Source: Stappia sp. BW2 (GTDB lineage: Bacteria; Pseudomonadota; Alphaproteobacteria; Rhizobiales; Stappiaceae). From it: a DNA stretch of 64,000 nucleotides. This document shows, in pieces, positions 16,349 through 24,288 of the stretch. The stretch lies in contig NZ_VIRG01000066.1 in assembly GCF_008107695.1 (NCBI RefSeq), forward strand, positions 310,001 to 374,000, read 5' to 3'. Position 1 is the stretch's first letter, and each line of letters begins with the position of its first letter. Position numbers and translations under genes: made by a program. The notes under the pieces were generated by a model, which saw only the letters and a program-made list of their open reading frames with translations, ran no database searches and was not told the origin of the DNA.

Positions 16349-17665
16349 TTGCGGTTGCTCCCTCTGGTGGTCGGCCTGTCGGTGCCAGCGTTTTCCGCCG
16401 AACTTCCGCCCCCACTGACGGACGATGACTTCATCGCGTTCGACAGAAAGCAGGCAGCGCTCGGCCAGCTGCTTTTTTACGACAAGATCCTCTCCGGCAA
16501 CAGGAATATCGCCTGCGCGACCTGCCATCATCCAGCCCTTGGCACCGGAGACCGGTTGTCGCTCGGCATCGGCGAAGGCGGTGAAGGGCTGGGCCCAGAG
16601 CGGATTGCCGGAACCGGTGACAACCGCATTAAGAAACGGATTCCGCGAAACGCCCCAGGTCTTTGGAATTTGGGGGCAAAACAGCTTCACGTCCTGTTTC
16701 ACGACGGCCGCCTGTCGATTGCCGACACCTTCGAGAACGGCTTCAACTCTCCGGCGGAAGAATGGCTGCCGACCGGGTTCAACTCCCTGCTCGCAGCCCA
16801 GGCCGTCTTTCCGGTTTCCGCCCAGTTCGAAATGGCGGGCAATCCGAAGGAAAACGAAGTCGCCGGCGCCATCTACGACCGCATCGACAACGCCTGGCCG
16901 ATCCTGGCCAAGCGCGTCCGCATCATCCCCGAATACGGCCGCCTGTTTGTCGAGGCCTTCGACCACATCGACACGCCGGAAGCCGTCACCATCGTGGAGA
17001 TCGCCAATGCGCTGGCGGCCTTTCAGGCGATGGAGTGGCAGAGTATCGACAGCCCGTTCGACAGATATCTGGCCGGAAAAGACAGCGCTCTCGAACCGAC
17101 CCAGAAACGCGGGCTCGCTCTTTTTTACGGCAAGGCAAACTGTGCGTCCTGTCATTCCGGCAAGATGCTGAGCGACCAGCAGTTCCACGCCCTTGGCCTT
17201 CCCCCCTTCGGCCCGGGCCGCACGCGCAGGTTCGATCCGATGGTGCGCGATGTTGGCGTGATGGGTGAGACAGACCGTCTGGAAGATGCCTACCGGTTCC
17301 GGACCCCGATGCTGCGGAACGTCGAGCTGACGGCGCCCTACGGGCACAATGGCGCCTATCCCACGCTGGAGGGTATCATCCGGCATCACCTCGACCCGGA
17401 CGGGATGCTGAAAGCCTGGAAACCGCAAACCGCCGCCCTGCCTCAGGCACCATGGCTGGACGCAATCGATTTCGTGGTCTGGAATGATGCCCGGGAACTG
17501 GCGCGCCAGGCCCATTTCAGAGATATTGAACCTCTCTCCTTATCGGATTCGGAGATTGCCGATCTTGTGGCTTTCCTGAAAAGCCTGACTGGAGCGCAGT
17601 CTGTTACGTCTCCGCCTTTTGGCATTCCTGCCACGGTCCCGAGCGGCCTTCCGGTCGACCGGTAA
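16349..17665 (+). CDS. Di-haem cytochrome c peroxidase/MauG family protein
   Basis: A protein of about 438 residues with two c-type haem sites, Cys56-Ala-Thr-Cys59-His60 and Cys265-Ala-Ser-Cys268-His269, and the family segment LTAPYGHNGAYPTL in the C-terminal half. A TTG at 16349 is the best start: it gives MRLLPLVVGLSVPAFSA as signal peptide, and no in-frame ATG fits. The open frame before it overlaps the antisense Sel1 gene. Family members reduce H2O2 (CcpA) or oxidise protein residues (MauG) in the periplasm. YeiH-type exporter gene follows after 26 bp, suggesting one transcript. The partner substrate is unknown. Confidence 0.8.
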   Translation: MRLLPLVVGLSVPAFSAELPPPLTDDDFIAFDRKQAALGQLLFYDKILSGNRNIACATCHHPALGTGDRLSLGIGEGGEGLGPERIAGTGDNRIKKRIPRNAPGLWNLGAKQLHVLFHDGRLSIADTFENGFNSPAEEWLPTGFNSLLAAQAVFPVSAQFEMAGNPKENEVAGAIYDRIDNAWPILAKRVRIIPEYGRLFVEAFDHIDTPEAVTIVEIANALAAFQAMEWQSIDSPFDRYLAGKDSALEPTQKRGLALFYGKANCASCHSGKMLSDQQFHALGLPPFGPGRTRRFDPMVRDVGVMGETDRLEDAYRFRTPMLRNVELTAPYGHNGAYPTLEGIIRHHLDPDGMLKAWKPQTAALPQAPWLDAIDFVVWNDARELARQAHFRDIEPLSLSDSEIADLVAFLKSLTGAQSVTSPPFGIPATVPSGLPVDR

Positions 17666-17691
17666 ACATCAACAAGGATCTAGAGCTTTTC

Positions 17692-18687
17692 ATGGTTAGT
17701 CCATTGAAAGACCGGGCAAGCCGGCTGTTTCCGGGTATTGCGATTGCCGGCCTTGTCGCCATCGCGGCGCAGTTCCTCAACGAGCACTATGGTGCGCCGG
17801 CCATGCTGATGGCCATCCTGCTCGGCATGCCGCTGAATTTCCTGTCGGAGGAACAGCGTACGGGCGAAGGCATCGCCTTTGCTGCCCGAACGCTGCTGCG
17901 CATCGGCGTCGCCCTGCTTGGTGTGCGCATCAGCGTGGAAATGGTGCAGCAACTGGGCCTGCCGTTTCTGCTGCTGGTAATCCTCGGCGTTCTGGCCACC
18001 ATCGGATTTTCGCTGCTGATCGGCGGGCTGTTCGGGCGGGACAGGTTGTTTTCGTTCCTGACCGGCGGGGCCGTCGCCATTTGCGGCGCCTCTGCGGCCA
18101 TGGCCATAGGCTCGATCCTGCCGAAGCGGGAGCACGCCGAACGCGATCTTGCCTTCACGGTAATCACCGTAACGGTGCTCTCTACCCTTGCCATGATCTT
18201 CTATCCAATTCTCAGCTCCTATCTGGGCCTTTCCATGGATGCGACCGGCGTTTTTCTTGGCGGCACAATTCACGACGTCGCCCAGGTCGTGGGGGCAGGT
18301 TTTTCAATCTCCGAGGAAACCGGAGACCTCTCCACCCTTGTCAAACTCATCCGCGTCACCATGCTGGCCCCCATTGTGCTGGTCGCCGCGCTCATCCTGC
18401 GCAAGAGCTCCGAGCCGGGCAGCGCCCGTCCCCCGATCATGCCGGCGTTTGTCGTTGCCTTTCTGGTGCTTGCCGCGCTCAATTCGTTCGGTTTCATTCC
18501 CCAGGTTGCCAAGGATGCCGCCGGCCATGTTTCCCGCTGGGCGCTGCTGGCCGCGATTGCGGCGGTGGGCATGAAAACGTCAATTCCGAAACTGCTGGAA
18601 GTCGGCGGTCCGGCCATCTGGATGCTCGTCACGCAAACGGCGTTTCTGGCGCTCTTCGTCATTGGCGGGATCTGGTTGATCGGCTGA
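17692..18687 (+). CDS. YeiH family putative sulfate/sulfite exporter (UPF0324)
   Basis: A 331-residue inner-membrane protein with about ten helices, including LLGMPLNFLSEEQRTGEGIAF near the start, GGAVAICGASAAMAIGSIL in the middle, and GVFLGGTIHDVAQVVGAG, the hallmark of the YeiH/PSE group. These proteins are named putative sulfate exporters from genomic association with sulfonate breakdown; direct transport evidence is limited. It follows the di-haem gene closely and lies 1.9 kb after the SsuD-like/TRAP operon, so export of sulfite or sulfate produced by desulfonation is a reasonable inference. A terminator follows. Confidence 0.85.
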   Translation: MVSPLKDRASRLFPGIAIAGLVAIAAQFLNEHYGAPAMLMAILLGMPLNFLSEEQRTGEGIAFAARTLLRIGVALLGVRISVEMVQQLGLPFLLLVILGVLATIGFSLLIGGLFGRDRLFSFLTGGAVAICGASAAMAIGSILPKREHAERDLAFTVITVTVLSTLAMIFYPILSSYLGLSMDATGVFLGGTIHDVAQVVGAGFSISEETGDLSTLVKLIRVTMLAPIVLVAALILRKSSEPGSARPPIMPAFVVAFLVLAALNSFGFIPQVAKDAAGHVSRWALLAAIAAVGMKTSIPKLLEVGGPAIWMLVTQTAFLALFVIGGIWLIG

Positions 18688-18729
18688 TCTTTTCATCAGC
18701 CTTCCGGCACACCATATCAGCACGTGAAA

Positions 18730-18760
18730 CCCCGGTTCTTTTCAAGGGCCGGGGCTTTTC
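18730..18760 (+). terminator. Intrinsic terminator after the YeiH-type gene
   Basis: CCCCGGTTCTT (18730-18740) and AAGGGCCGGGG (18744-18754) form an 11-bp stem with two G-T pairs and a three-base loop, followed by CTTTTCTT. Confidence 0.7.
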
Positions 18761-18871
18761 TTGTGCGGGCGAGTATGGAATATAGCTCGCACCTCTTTTG
18801 GCGGAACGGCCGATGCGCCGTGACAAGCCGGACCGGACTTGTTTCCGCCCAAACATTTCGAAAGCGTTTGG

Positions 18872-20392
18872 ATGAAAAGCTACATCACCACCCCGATCTA
18901 CTACGTCAACGGTTCTCCGCATATCGGTCACGCCTTCACGTCCGTGATGGCCGATATCCTGAAACGCAACCGGCAGGCGCTGGGGTATGACATGATGCTG
19001 TCCACCGGCGTGGACGAACATGGGCAGAAGAACCAGGAAGCGGCGGAAAAAGAAGGTATGTCCGTTGAGACCTACCTGGACATGCGCTGCGCGGAATTCC
19101 GGGCCGTCTTCGACCGCCTGGATGTGGCTTACGACTATTTCGTGCGCACCAGCCGCGAAGGCCACAAGACGGCCGTTGCCGGAATGGAGCAGTCGATCTT
19201 CGACAAGGATCTGATCGTCAAGAAGAACTACACCGGCACCTACTGCAAGGGCTGTGAAGAGTTCAAGAAGGAATCCGATCTGACCGAAGACGGTCAGTGC
19301 CCGCTGCACCCGACCATGAAGGTGGAGCAGACGGAAGAGACCAACTACTTCCTGAAGATGGAGCCGTTCCGCGAGCGCCTTCTGCAGCACATTGCCGACA
19401 ACCCGGATTTCGTTCAGCCCGAAGCGTTCAAGAACGAACTGAAGCAGATGCTGTCCGAACCGCTGGAAGATCTTTGCATCTCCCGGCCGAAAGCCCGCGT
19501 GACCCTTGGTATCGAACTGCCGTTCGACACCGAGTTCGTCACCTATGTCTGGTTCGATGCGCTGGCGAACTACCTCACCAACATCAACTGGCCGGAAGCA
19601 GGCTACGAAAGCTGGTGGGCGGAATGCGAGCATCTGATCGGCAAGGACATTCTCAAGCCGCATGGCGTCTACTGGCCGATCATGCTGATGGCCGCCGGTC
19701 TGCCACTGCCGAAGAAGCTGTCCGTGCACAGCCACTGGGTTGGTGCGGGCGGCGTGAAGATGTCCAAGTCCATCGGCAACGTCGTCGATCCGATCGAGGT
19801 GATCGAGAAGCTGGGTGTCGATGCCTTGCGCTGGTACCTCGCACGGCACATGCGCGCGGACAGCGACAGCCAGATTTCGGTCGACTTCATCACCCAGTCC
19901 TACAACACGGAACTGGGCAACAAGATCGGCAATCTGCTGTCGCGGGCAGCGAAGTTCTCCAAGGCCCGTTTCGACGGCAAGCTGCCTGCACCAGGCCCCC
20001 TGTCAGCCGAGGACGAAGCCATCCGCAAGTCCGTACTTGCGGCGACCAAGGGCATGGGCGAATGGATCAACCTCGCTGAAATTCCGGCGCGCGTGCAGTC
20101 GATCATCACCGTCGCCGACGAAATGAACAACTACTTCGCCGAACAGGCTCCCTGGGATCTGATCAAGAACGAAGAGACCCGTGAACGCTGCCAGACAGTG
20201 ATCTACGTAACGCTGGACAGCCTGCGTGTCGTCATGGAAGCGCTGACACAGGTAATCCCGGCATCCGCCGACAGGGCTCTGGCCATGTTGAACGCACCGG
20301 CTATCGCCTGCCCGTGGAAACCGGAACTCGACCGGCTGGAAGGCAATAGCGATCTCGGTGAAATCGAGACGCTCTTCCCGCGCGTTCAGTAA
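18872..20392 (+). CDS. metG: Methionyl-tRNA synthetase
   Basis: A 506-residue class I aminoacyl-tRNA synthetase that charges tRNA-Met. The HIGH motif is PHIGH at 16-20 and the KMSKS motif is at 296-300. A single knuckle insertion carries Cys125, Cys128, Cys143 and His146, suited to bind one zinc. The C-terminal part is the helical anticodon-binding domain; there is no appended Trbp111-like dimerisation domain, so this is the short bacterial form. ATG 18872 gives the standard MKSYITTPIYYVNG beginning. It appears to be transcribed alone, between two hairpins. Confidence 0.96.
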   Translation: MKSYITTPIYYVNGSPHIGHAFTSVMADILKRNRQALGYDMMLSTGVDEHGQKNQEAAEKEGMSVETYLDMRCAEFRAVFDRLDVAYDYFVRTSREGHKTAVAGMEQSIFDKDLIVKKNYTGTYCKGCEEFKKESDLTEDGQCPLHPTMKVEQTEETNYFLKMEPFRERLLQHIADNPDFVQPEAFKNELKQMLSEPLEDLCISRPKARVTLGIELPFDTEFVTYVWFDALANYLTNINWPEAGYESWWAECEHLIGKDILKPHGVYWPIMLMAAGLPLPKKLSVHSHWVGAGGVKMSKSIGNVVDPIEVIEKLGVDALRWYLARHMRADSDSQISVDFITQSYNTELGNKIGNLLSRAAKFSKARFDGKLPAPGPLSAEDEAIRKSVLAATKGMGEWINLAEIPARVQSIITVADEMNNYFAEQAPWDLIKNEETRERCQTVIYVTLDSLRVVMEALTQVIPASADRALAMLNAPAIACPWKPELDRLEGNSDLGEIETLFPRVQ

Positions 20393-20418
20393 GACGCGGC
20401 GAGGATAGAATGGAACGA

Positions 20419-20447
20419 AACCACCCGGCGGCAGCCGCCGGGTGGTT
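20419..20447. terminator. Long perfect hairpin between convergent metG and dapA
   Basis: AACCACCCGGCGGC and its exact reverse complement GCCGCCGGGTGGTT are separated by one base, giving a 13-14 bp stem. No T-run follows on the plus strand. Position between convergent genes suggests a bidirectional transcript end. Confidence 0.6.
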
Positions 20448-20528
20448 GAACCTGGTGCTCAAACATCAGCCAGAACCCGCCTTGCCCGCCAGAGTGAAGA
20501 AAGCGGCCCGCCTGTTTCTTCAGCTGGC

Positions 20529-21416
20529 CTAAGAAATCATCTCAAGACCGGCCACTTCCATGGCCTTGTCAATTTCTCGGCGCGTTGCCTCGGTAACCGC
20601 AGTCAGTGGCAGACGGACCTCTTCCCTGCAAAGCCCAAGTCTGGACAGAGCGTATTTGGCGCAGGCCGCGGGCGGTTCCAGAAACATCGCTGAATGAAGC
20701 GGCAACAGTCGATCCTGATAATCCCGGGCAAGGTCGAGATTTTCGGCAAGCGATGCTCTTTGGAAATCCGCGCAAAGGCCCGGCGCCACATTGGCGGTCA
20801 CCGAAATACACCCCCGTCCACCGTGGGCATTGAAGCCCAGCGCAGCAGCATCCTCCGCACTGAACTGTAGAAACGCCTTGCCACAAAGGGCCCTTTGTTT
20901 GCTGACCCGCTCCATGCTGCCAGTGGCATCCTTGACGCCGACTATCCGTGGCCAGCGCGCCATCTCGGCCATGGTTTCCGGCAGAATATCGATCACGCAG
21001 CGCCCGGGAATATTGTAGAGAATGATCGGGATCGCGCTGTTGTCGTGAAGAACCTTGTAGTGGCTGAGCAGTCCTGCCTGGTTCGGCTTGTTGTAATAGG
21101 GCGTCACCACCAGCGCCGCATCCGCGCCAACGGCTTCTGCGTGCTGTAGCATGTCGAGGGACTGTGCCGTCGCGTTGGAGCCCGTGCCGGCAATAACCGG
21201 AATGCGGCCAGCCACGAGGTCGACGACACGCTTGATGATGTCCTTATGCTCGATCTTGGAGACAGTCGGGCTTTCACCCGTCGTCCCGACAGCAACCAGC
21301 CCGTCGCTGCCCTCGGCTATGTGCCACTCCACCAGACGCTCGAGCGCTTCGATGTCCAGGTTTCCATCCCGGAACGGCGTGACAAGGGCGGGAATGGATC
21401 CCTTGAGTTCGAGCAT
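20529..21416 (-). CDS. dapA: 4-hydroxy-tetrahydrodipicolinate synthase (DapA) or close paralogue
   Basis: A 295-residue class I aldolase-fold protein. DapA condenses pyruvate with aspartate semialdehyde in the lysine and diaminopimelate pathway. Catalytic residues are in place: Thr45-Thr46 (VGTTGES), Tyr108 (TPYYNKP), Tyr134 and Arg139 (LYNIPGR), and Lys162 (VGVKDATG) as Schiff-base lysine. ATG 21416 follows GGGAGG. It lies after a YciI-like gene and a TetR gene on the same strand with a 132-bp gap. Members of this family also include N-acetylneuraminate lyase and sugar-acid dehydratases, but the Arg139 site favours true DapA. Confidence 0.88.
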   Translation of the reverse strand: MLELKGSIPALVTPFRDGNLDIEALERLVEWHIAEGSDGLVAVGTTGESPTVSKIEHKDIIKRVVDLVAGRIPVIAGTGSNATAQSLDMLQHAEAVGADAALVVTPYYNKPNQAGLLSHYKVLHDNSAIPIILYNIPGRCVIDILPETMAEMARWPRIVGVKDATGSMERVSKQRALCGKAFLQFSAEDAAALGFNAHGGRGCISVTANVAPGLCADFQRASLAENLDLARDYQDRLLPLHSAMFLEPPAACAKYALSRLGLCREEVRLPLTAVTEATRREIDKAMEVAGLEMIS

Positions 21417-21548
21417 CTGACATCCTCCCGGAGCCATGCCGCATGAGAGCGCCGCCCCGTGTCCATCGATTGACTTGCGTAACCGATGTGCCACCAAAAG
21501 CTTGCTTCTGGCAACCTGCTCTGCCCTTGCATGAACACCTTCCTGCGG

Positions 21549-21833
21549 TCAGGCAGCCAGAAACTCCAGACGATCATCCAGACGTGCCGGGGTGATTTCC
21601 AGAATTTCGGCGGTCACGACGCCTTCCGCAACGAAGGGATCCTCGTCAACGAAAGCTTCCAGCTTCTCCAGGCTTGCGCCATGGGCCAGAATCCCGCCGC
21701 CACGGTTCGGCTGCAAACTGCCGACCATCAGGAAGTATCCTTCCTCGAAGCCGCGCTGGATCCAGGCCTTGTGACCTTCCATCAGCGCCCCTGCTCGGGC
21801 CTTGTCCGCAAAGGTCAGTGTCACGACAAACAT
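21549..21833 (-). CDS. YciI family protein
   Basis: A 94-residue small protein of the YciI fold (ferredoxin-like, dimeric), with the typical opening MFVVTLTFADKARAG and a central SLQPNRGGGILAHGA strand-loop. ATG 21833 is preferred because GGAG lies six bases upstream; an in-frame ATG at 21845 exists. Some relatives degrade chlorinated muconates or act as dehydratases, while most are uncharacterised. It lies 43 bp downstream of the TetR gene and is probably co-transcribed, so it may be under that repressor. Confidence 0.85.
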   Translation of the reverse strand: MFVVTLTFADKARAGALMEGHKAWIQRGFEEGYFLMVGSLQPNRGGGILAHGASLEKLEAFVDEDPFVAEGVVTAEILEITPARLDDRLEFLAA

Positions 21834-21876
21834 ATTCGTCTCCATTCCAGTTTATGTGAAAGGCAAAAAAGGGGGA

Positions 21877-22467
21877 TTACTGGCTGCGTTTTTGATCCGT
21901 TGCAGCCACGATGCCGTCCAGCCAGGTCAGGATCTTCGACACCTCGCGCTCGACATAGGCTGGGTCCTTGAACGCCTGGGCGAGCGTCGAGACGCCCTGG
22001 CTCCAGCCAAGGACATGCAAGGCATTGTCCCTGGAGTTTTCACCGCAGCCGAGTTCCAGGAACTGCTGCTCGAGCCAGTCCCCAAACAGAGCCATGATCT
22101 CGTTCGCCCTGTCCCCGGAGGGGTGATCGATCTTGGCAAGTTCCGTCGTCAGTGTGCCAACGGGGCAGCCATAGGCCATTATCTTCGCCTGATTGACGAT
22201 GACGATCCGGATAAAACACTCGATCCGGTTTCGTGCGCCGTCTGCCGTCTCGTCCCATTTGGCGAGCAGCTTTCTACGGTCCGACAATCGTTTGTCGATG
22301 ACCGCGTCCAGGATCTCGTCCTTGGTCTTGAAGTGATAATAGAAGTTGCCGCGCGAGATTTTGACCGCTGCGGCAATGTCGGCAAAGGACGTCTGTGCAA
22401 AACCCTGGGCATAGAAAAGGCCGTCCGCTGCATCAATGATCTGTTGCCGCGTTTCAGTTGCCGCCAC
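21877..22467 (-). CDS. TetR family transcriptional regulator
   Basis: A 196-residue TetR-type repressor. The N-terminal helix-turn-helix is clear (RQQIIDAADGLFYAQGF, TSFADIAAAVKISRGNFYYHF), and the rest is the helical ligand-binding and dimer domain. The start is uncertain: the frame has GTG at 22476, TTG at 22470 and GTG at 22467; AGGAGG spacing fits the GTG at 22467 best. It precedes the YciI gene and dapA. An imperfect palindrome 60-80 bp upstream is a candidate autoregulatory operator. The ligand is unknown. Confidence 0.87.
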   Translation of the reverse strand: MAATETRQQIIDAADGLFYAQGFAQTSFADIAAAVKISRGNFYYHFKTKDEILDAVIDKRLSDRRKLLAKWDETADGARNRIECFIRIVIVNQAKIMAYGCPVGTLTTELAKIDHPSGDRANEIMALFGDWLEQQFLELGCGENSRDNALHVLGWSQGVSTLAQAFKDPAYVEREVSKILTWLDGIVAATDQKRSQ

Positions 22468-22527
22468 CAAATTCACCTCCTGTTGCTTTCTCCTACGCGC
22501 CTCTAGGACACTTGACCTAACCGAGAA

Positions 22528-22545
22528 TTAGGACAATCGTCCAAA
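22528..22545. promoter_or_regulatory. Candidate TetR operator
   Basis: TTAGGAC-AATC-GTCCAAA, an imperfect palindrome with one mismatch in 7-bp arms, lies about 60 bp upstream of the TetR start. A related AGGACA half-site lies just to its left. Confidence 0.4.
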
Positions 22546-22692
22546 TTCGTCAAGCCCATTCGGCCGTAGACGGAAGGCGCTTTAAAACAAGGGCGCAGAC
22601 GCACAGGGAACACGGAAGCTTCGCGATGCTTCCTAAGCAGTTTCCGTACGATTTCGTTGCGCCTCACATCAATGTGAAAGGTGGTTGCAGTA

Positions 22693-22719
22693 TCTCCTGA
22701 CACACCCTGTCAGGAGATC
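22693..22719. repeat. Perfect 11-bp inverted repeat
   Basis: ATCTCCTGACA (22693-22703), five-base spacer CACCC, TGTCAGGAGAT (22709-22719). It has no T-run. It may end an upstream transcript or bind a regulator. Confidence 0.5.
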
Positions 22720-22789
22720 TCATTCAGGATGCCAGCAGGCAACAACGCCGAAGCCACATGATCGCACCCCGAAAAAAACACCATCATTT

Positions 22790-22806
22790 TCAACAACTTG
22801 TTGAAT
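22790..22806. promoter_or_regulatory. Perfect 17-bp palindrome upstream of egtB
   Basis: TTCAACAACTTGTTGAA is symmetric about its central C and lies in an AT-rich segment about 220 bp before egtB. It is a candidate operator; no cognate regulator can be named. Confidence 0.4.
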
Positions 22807-23022
22807 TTACCAACAATCAAACCTCAAATGCAGATTAAATGAAACAATGATATTTTTCATCAACACCATGCAACCAACCTCTCTGACAGCGCATTTACGC
22901 ACAGGGTGGGCGCAATTTCCGGCATTGGAATGTCACGTTCGCTGCCTATCTAAGGTCCGCTTGGTGGCAGACACAGGTTCGGCTGGAGGCACAGCAGCCG
23001 GTTCCCGCGTGGAGGGATATAT

Positions 23023-24288
23023 ATGACTTTGCTGGATGGGCGGATGCAGGATGCACCGCATTCCGACGTAACGGACCTGTTCGATCAGGTCAGAGCGCAA
23101 ACACTTGCGCTCGCCGCCCCACTTACTGCTGAAGACATGGGGCTGCAATCCATGGAAGACGCCAGTCCGCCAAAATGGCATCTGGCGCATACAACCTGGT
23201 TTTTCGAAGAGTTTATCCTAAAGCCTTCCCTGCCCGGCTATCAGCCACGTGATGATCGCTTCGCCGTCCTGTTCAACTCCTACTATGTTCAGGCAGGGCC
23301 GAGGCACACTCGGTCAAAACGGGGTCTGCTTTCGCGGCCCAGCGCGAACGATGTGCTTGAATATCGCTCACACGTGGAAGACGCCCTGCGCGAAGGGCTG
23401 GTCGGCTACGCGTTTTCGCTGGATCAGGACAAGCTTGAAGACCTGATCACGCTCGGGTGTCACCACGAAATGCAGCACCAGGAATTGCTGGTGACAGATC
23501 TTCTGCATGCCTTTTCCTTCAATCCTCTGCTGCCTGGCTATGTCGAAGCGAAACCGGCTCCGGTGAGCGCGGTAGAGGATGCAGAGTGGATATCCTATGA
23601 CGGCGGCCTTCTTGAAATCGGCCACGACGGCTCCGGCTTTGCCTATGACTGCGAAGGACCGCGTCACAAGGTCTGGCTGGAGCCTTACCGGCTAGCGGAC
23701 CGTCCCGTCACCAACGGCGAATGGATCGCCTTCATGGAAGACGGCGGCTACACCAATCAGACGCTCTGGTTGATGGAAGGCTGGGCCGTTCGCGAAAAGA
23801 ACGGTTGGGACAGTCCCCTCTACTGGTGGCAGCAGGACGATCAATGGTGGACCTTCACCTTGCAGGGCCCCCGGCCCGTCGACCTTGCCGCACCGGTTGT
23901 CCATGTCAGCTACTACGAAGCAGATGCCTTTGCCCGTTGGGCAGGACACCGGCTGCCGACGGAGGCCGAGTGGGAAGCAGCTGCAGAGCCTAGCCTGATC
24001 GACGGCAATTTTCTGGAAAACGGAGCCTTTCTGCCGGTTGGCCGCAGACCCGGGCTCTGGGGCGACGTCTGGCAATGGACCAGCAGCGCCTTCAGCCCCT
24101 ATCCCGGCTTCAAACCGCCCGAAGGGGCCATTGGCGAATACAATGGAAAATTCATGGTCAACCAGATGGTTCTGCGCGGCGGATCCTGCGCAACGCCGAA
24201 GGAGCAGATGCGGGCCTCCTACCGCACGTTCTTCTATCCACACCAACGCTGGCAGATGCTCGGCCTGAGGCTGGCAGGAGACCTATGA
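23023..24288 (+). CDS. egtB: Ergothioneine biosynthesis sulfoxide synthase EgtB
   Basis: A 421-residue non-haem iron enzyme that joins a sulfur donor (gamma-glutamylcysteine or cysteine) to trimethylhistidine using O2. The N-terminal DinB-like four-helix domain supplies the three-His iron site: His56 (HLAHTTWFFEEF), His148 and His152 (HHEMQHQE). The C-terminal half is the formylglycine-generating-enzyme/C-type-lectin-like domain (RPVTNGEW, HVSYYEADAFARWAGHRLPTE in part, VLRGGS). GGAGGG precedes ATG 23023. It overlaps egtD by ATGA. No egtA gene is nearby, so the sulfur donor is not defined by context. Confidence 0.93.
   Translation: MTLLDGRMQDAPHSDVTDLFDQVRAQTLALAAPLTAEDMGLQSMEDASPPKWHLAHTTWFFEEFILKPSLPGYQPRDDRFAVLFNSYYVQAGPRHTRSKRGLLSRPSANDVLEYRSHVEDALREGLVGYAFSLDQDKLEDLITLGCHHEMQHQELLVTDLLHAFSFNPLLPGYVEAKPAPVSAVEDAEWISYDGGLLEIGHDGSGFAYDCEGPRHKVWLEPYRLADRPVTNGEWIAFMEDGGYTNQTLWLMEGWAVREKNGWDSPLYWWQQDDQWWTFTLQGPRPVDLAAPVVHVSYYEADAFARWAGHRLPTEAEWEAAAEPSLIDGNFLENGAFLPVGRRPGLWGDVWQWTSSAFSPYPGFKPPEGAIGEYNGKFMVNQMVLRGGSCATPKEQMRASYRTFFYPHQRWQMLGLRLAGDL

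Larger units (their letters stand above)
22468..23022. other. Intergenic region between divergent TetR and egtB genes
   Basis: The 555 bp hold no convincing gene; a 66-codon minus-strand frame (22503-22703) lacks coding character. Two perfect symmetrical elements are present: an inverted repeat ATCTCCTGACA/TGTCAGGAGAT with a five-base loop (22693-22719) and a palindrome TTCAACAA-C-TTGTTGAA (22790-22806). The section from 22770 to 22870 is AT-rich and is the likely egtB promoter region. Confidence 0.5.

Noticed and set aside
16346..17515. Minus-strand frame extending the Sel1 gene to 550 codons
   Set aside because: The extra part is antisense to the di-haem gene with two CxxCH sites; the Sel1 protein has its own signal peptide starting at 16345.
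22503..22703. 66-codon minus-strand frame upstream of the TetR gene
   Set aside because: Lies over operator-like palindromes and promoter sequence, has no convincing ribosome site and no recognisable protein features.
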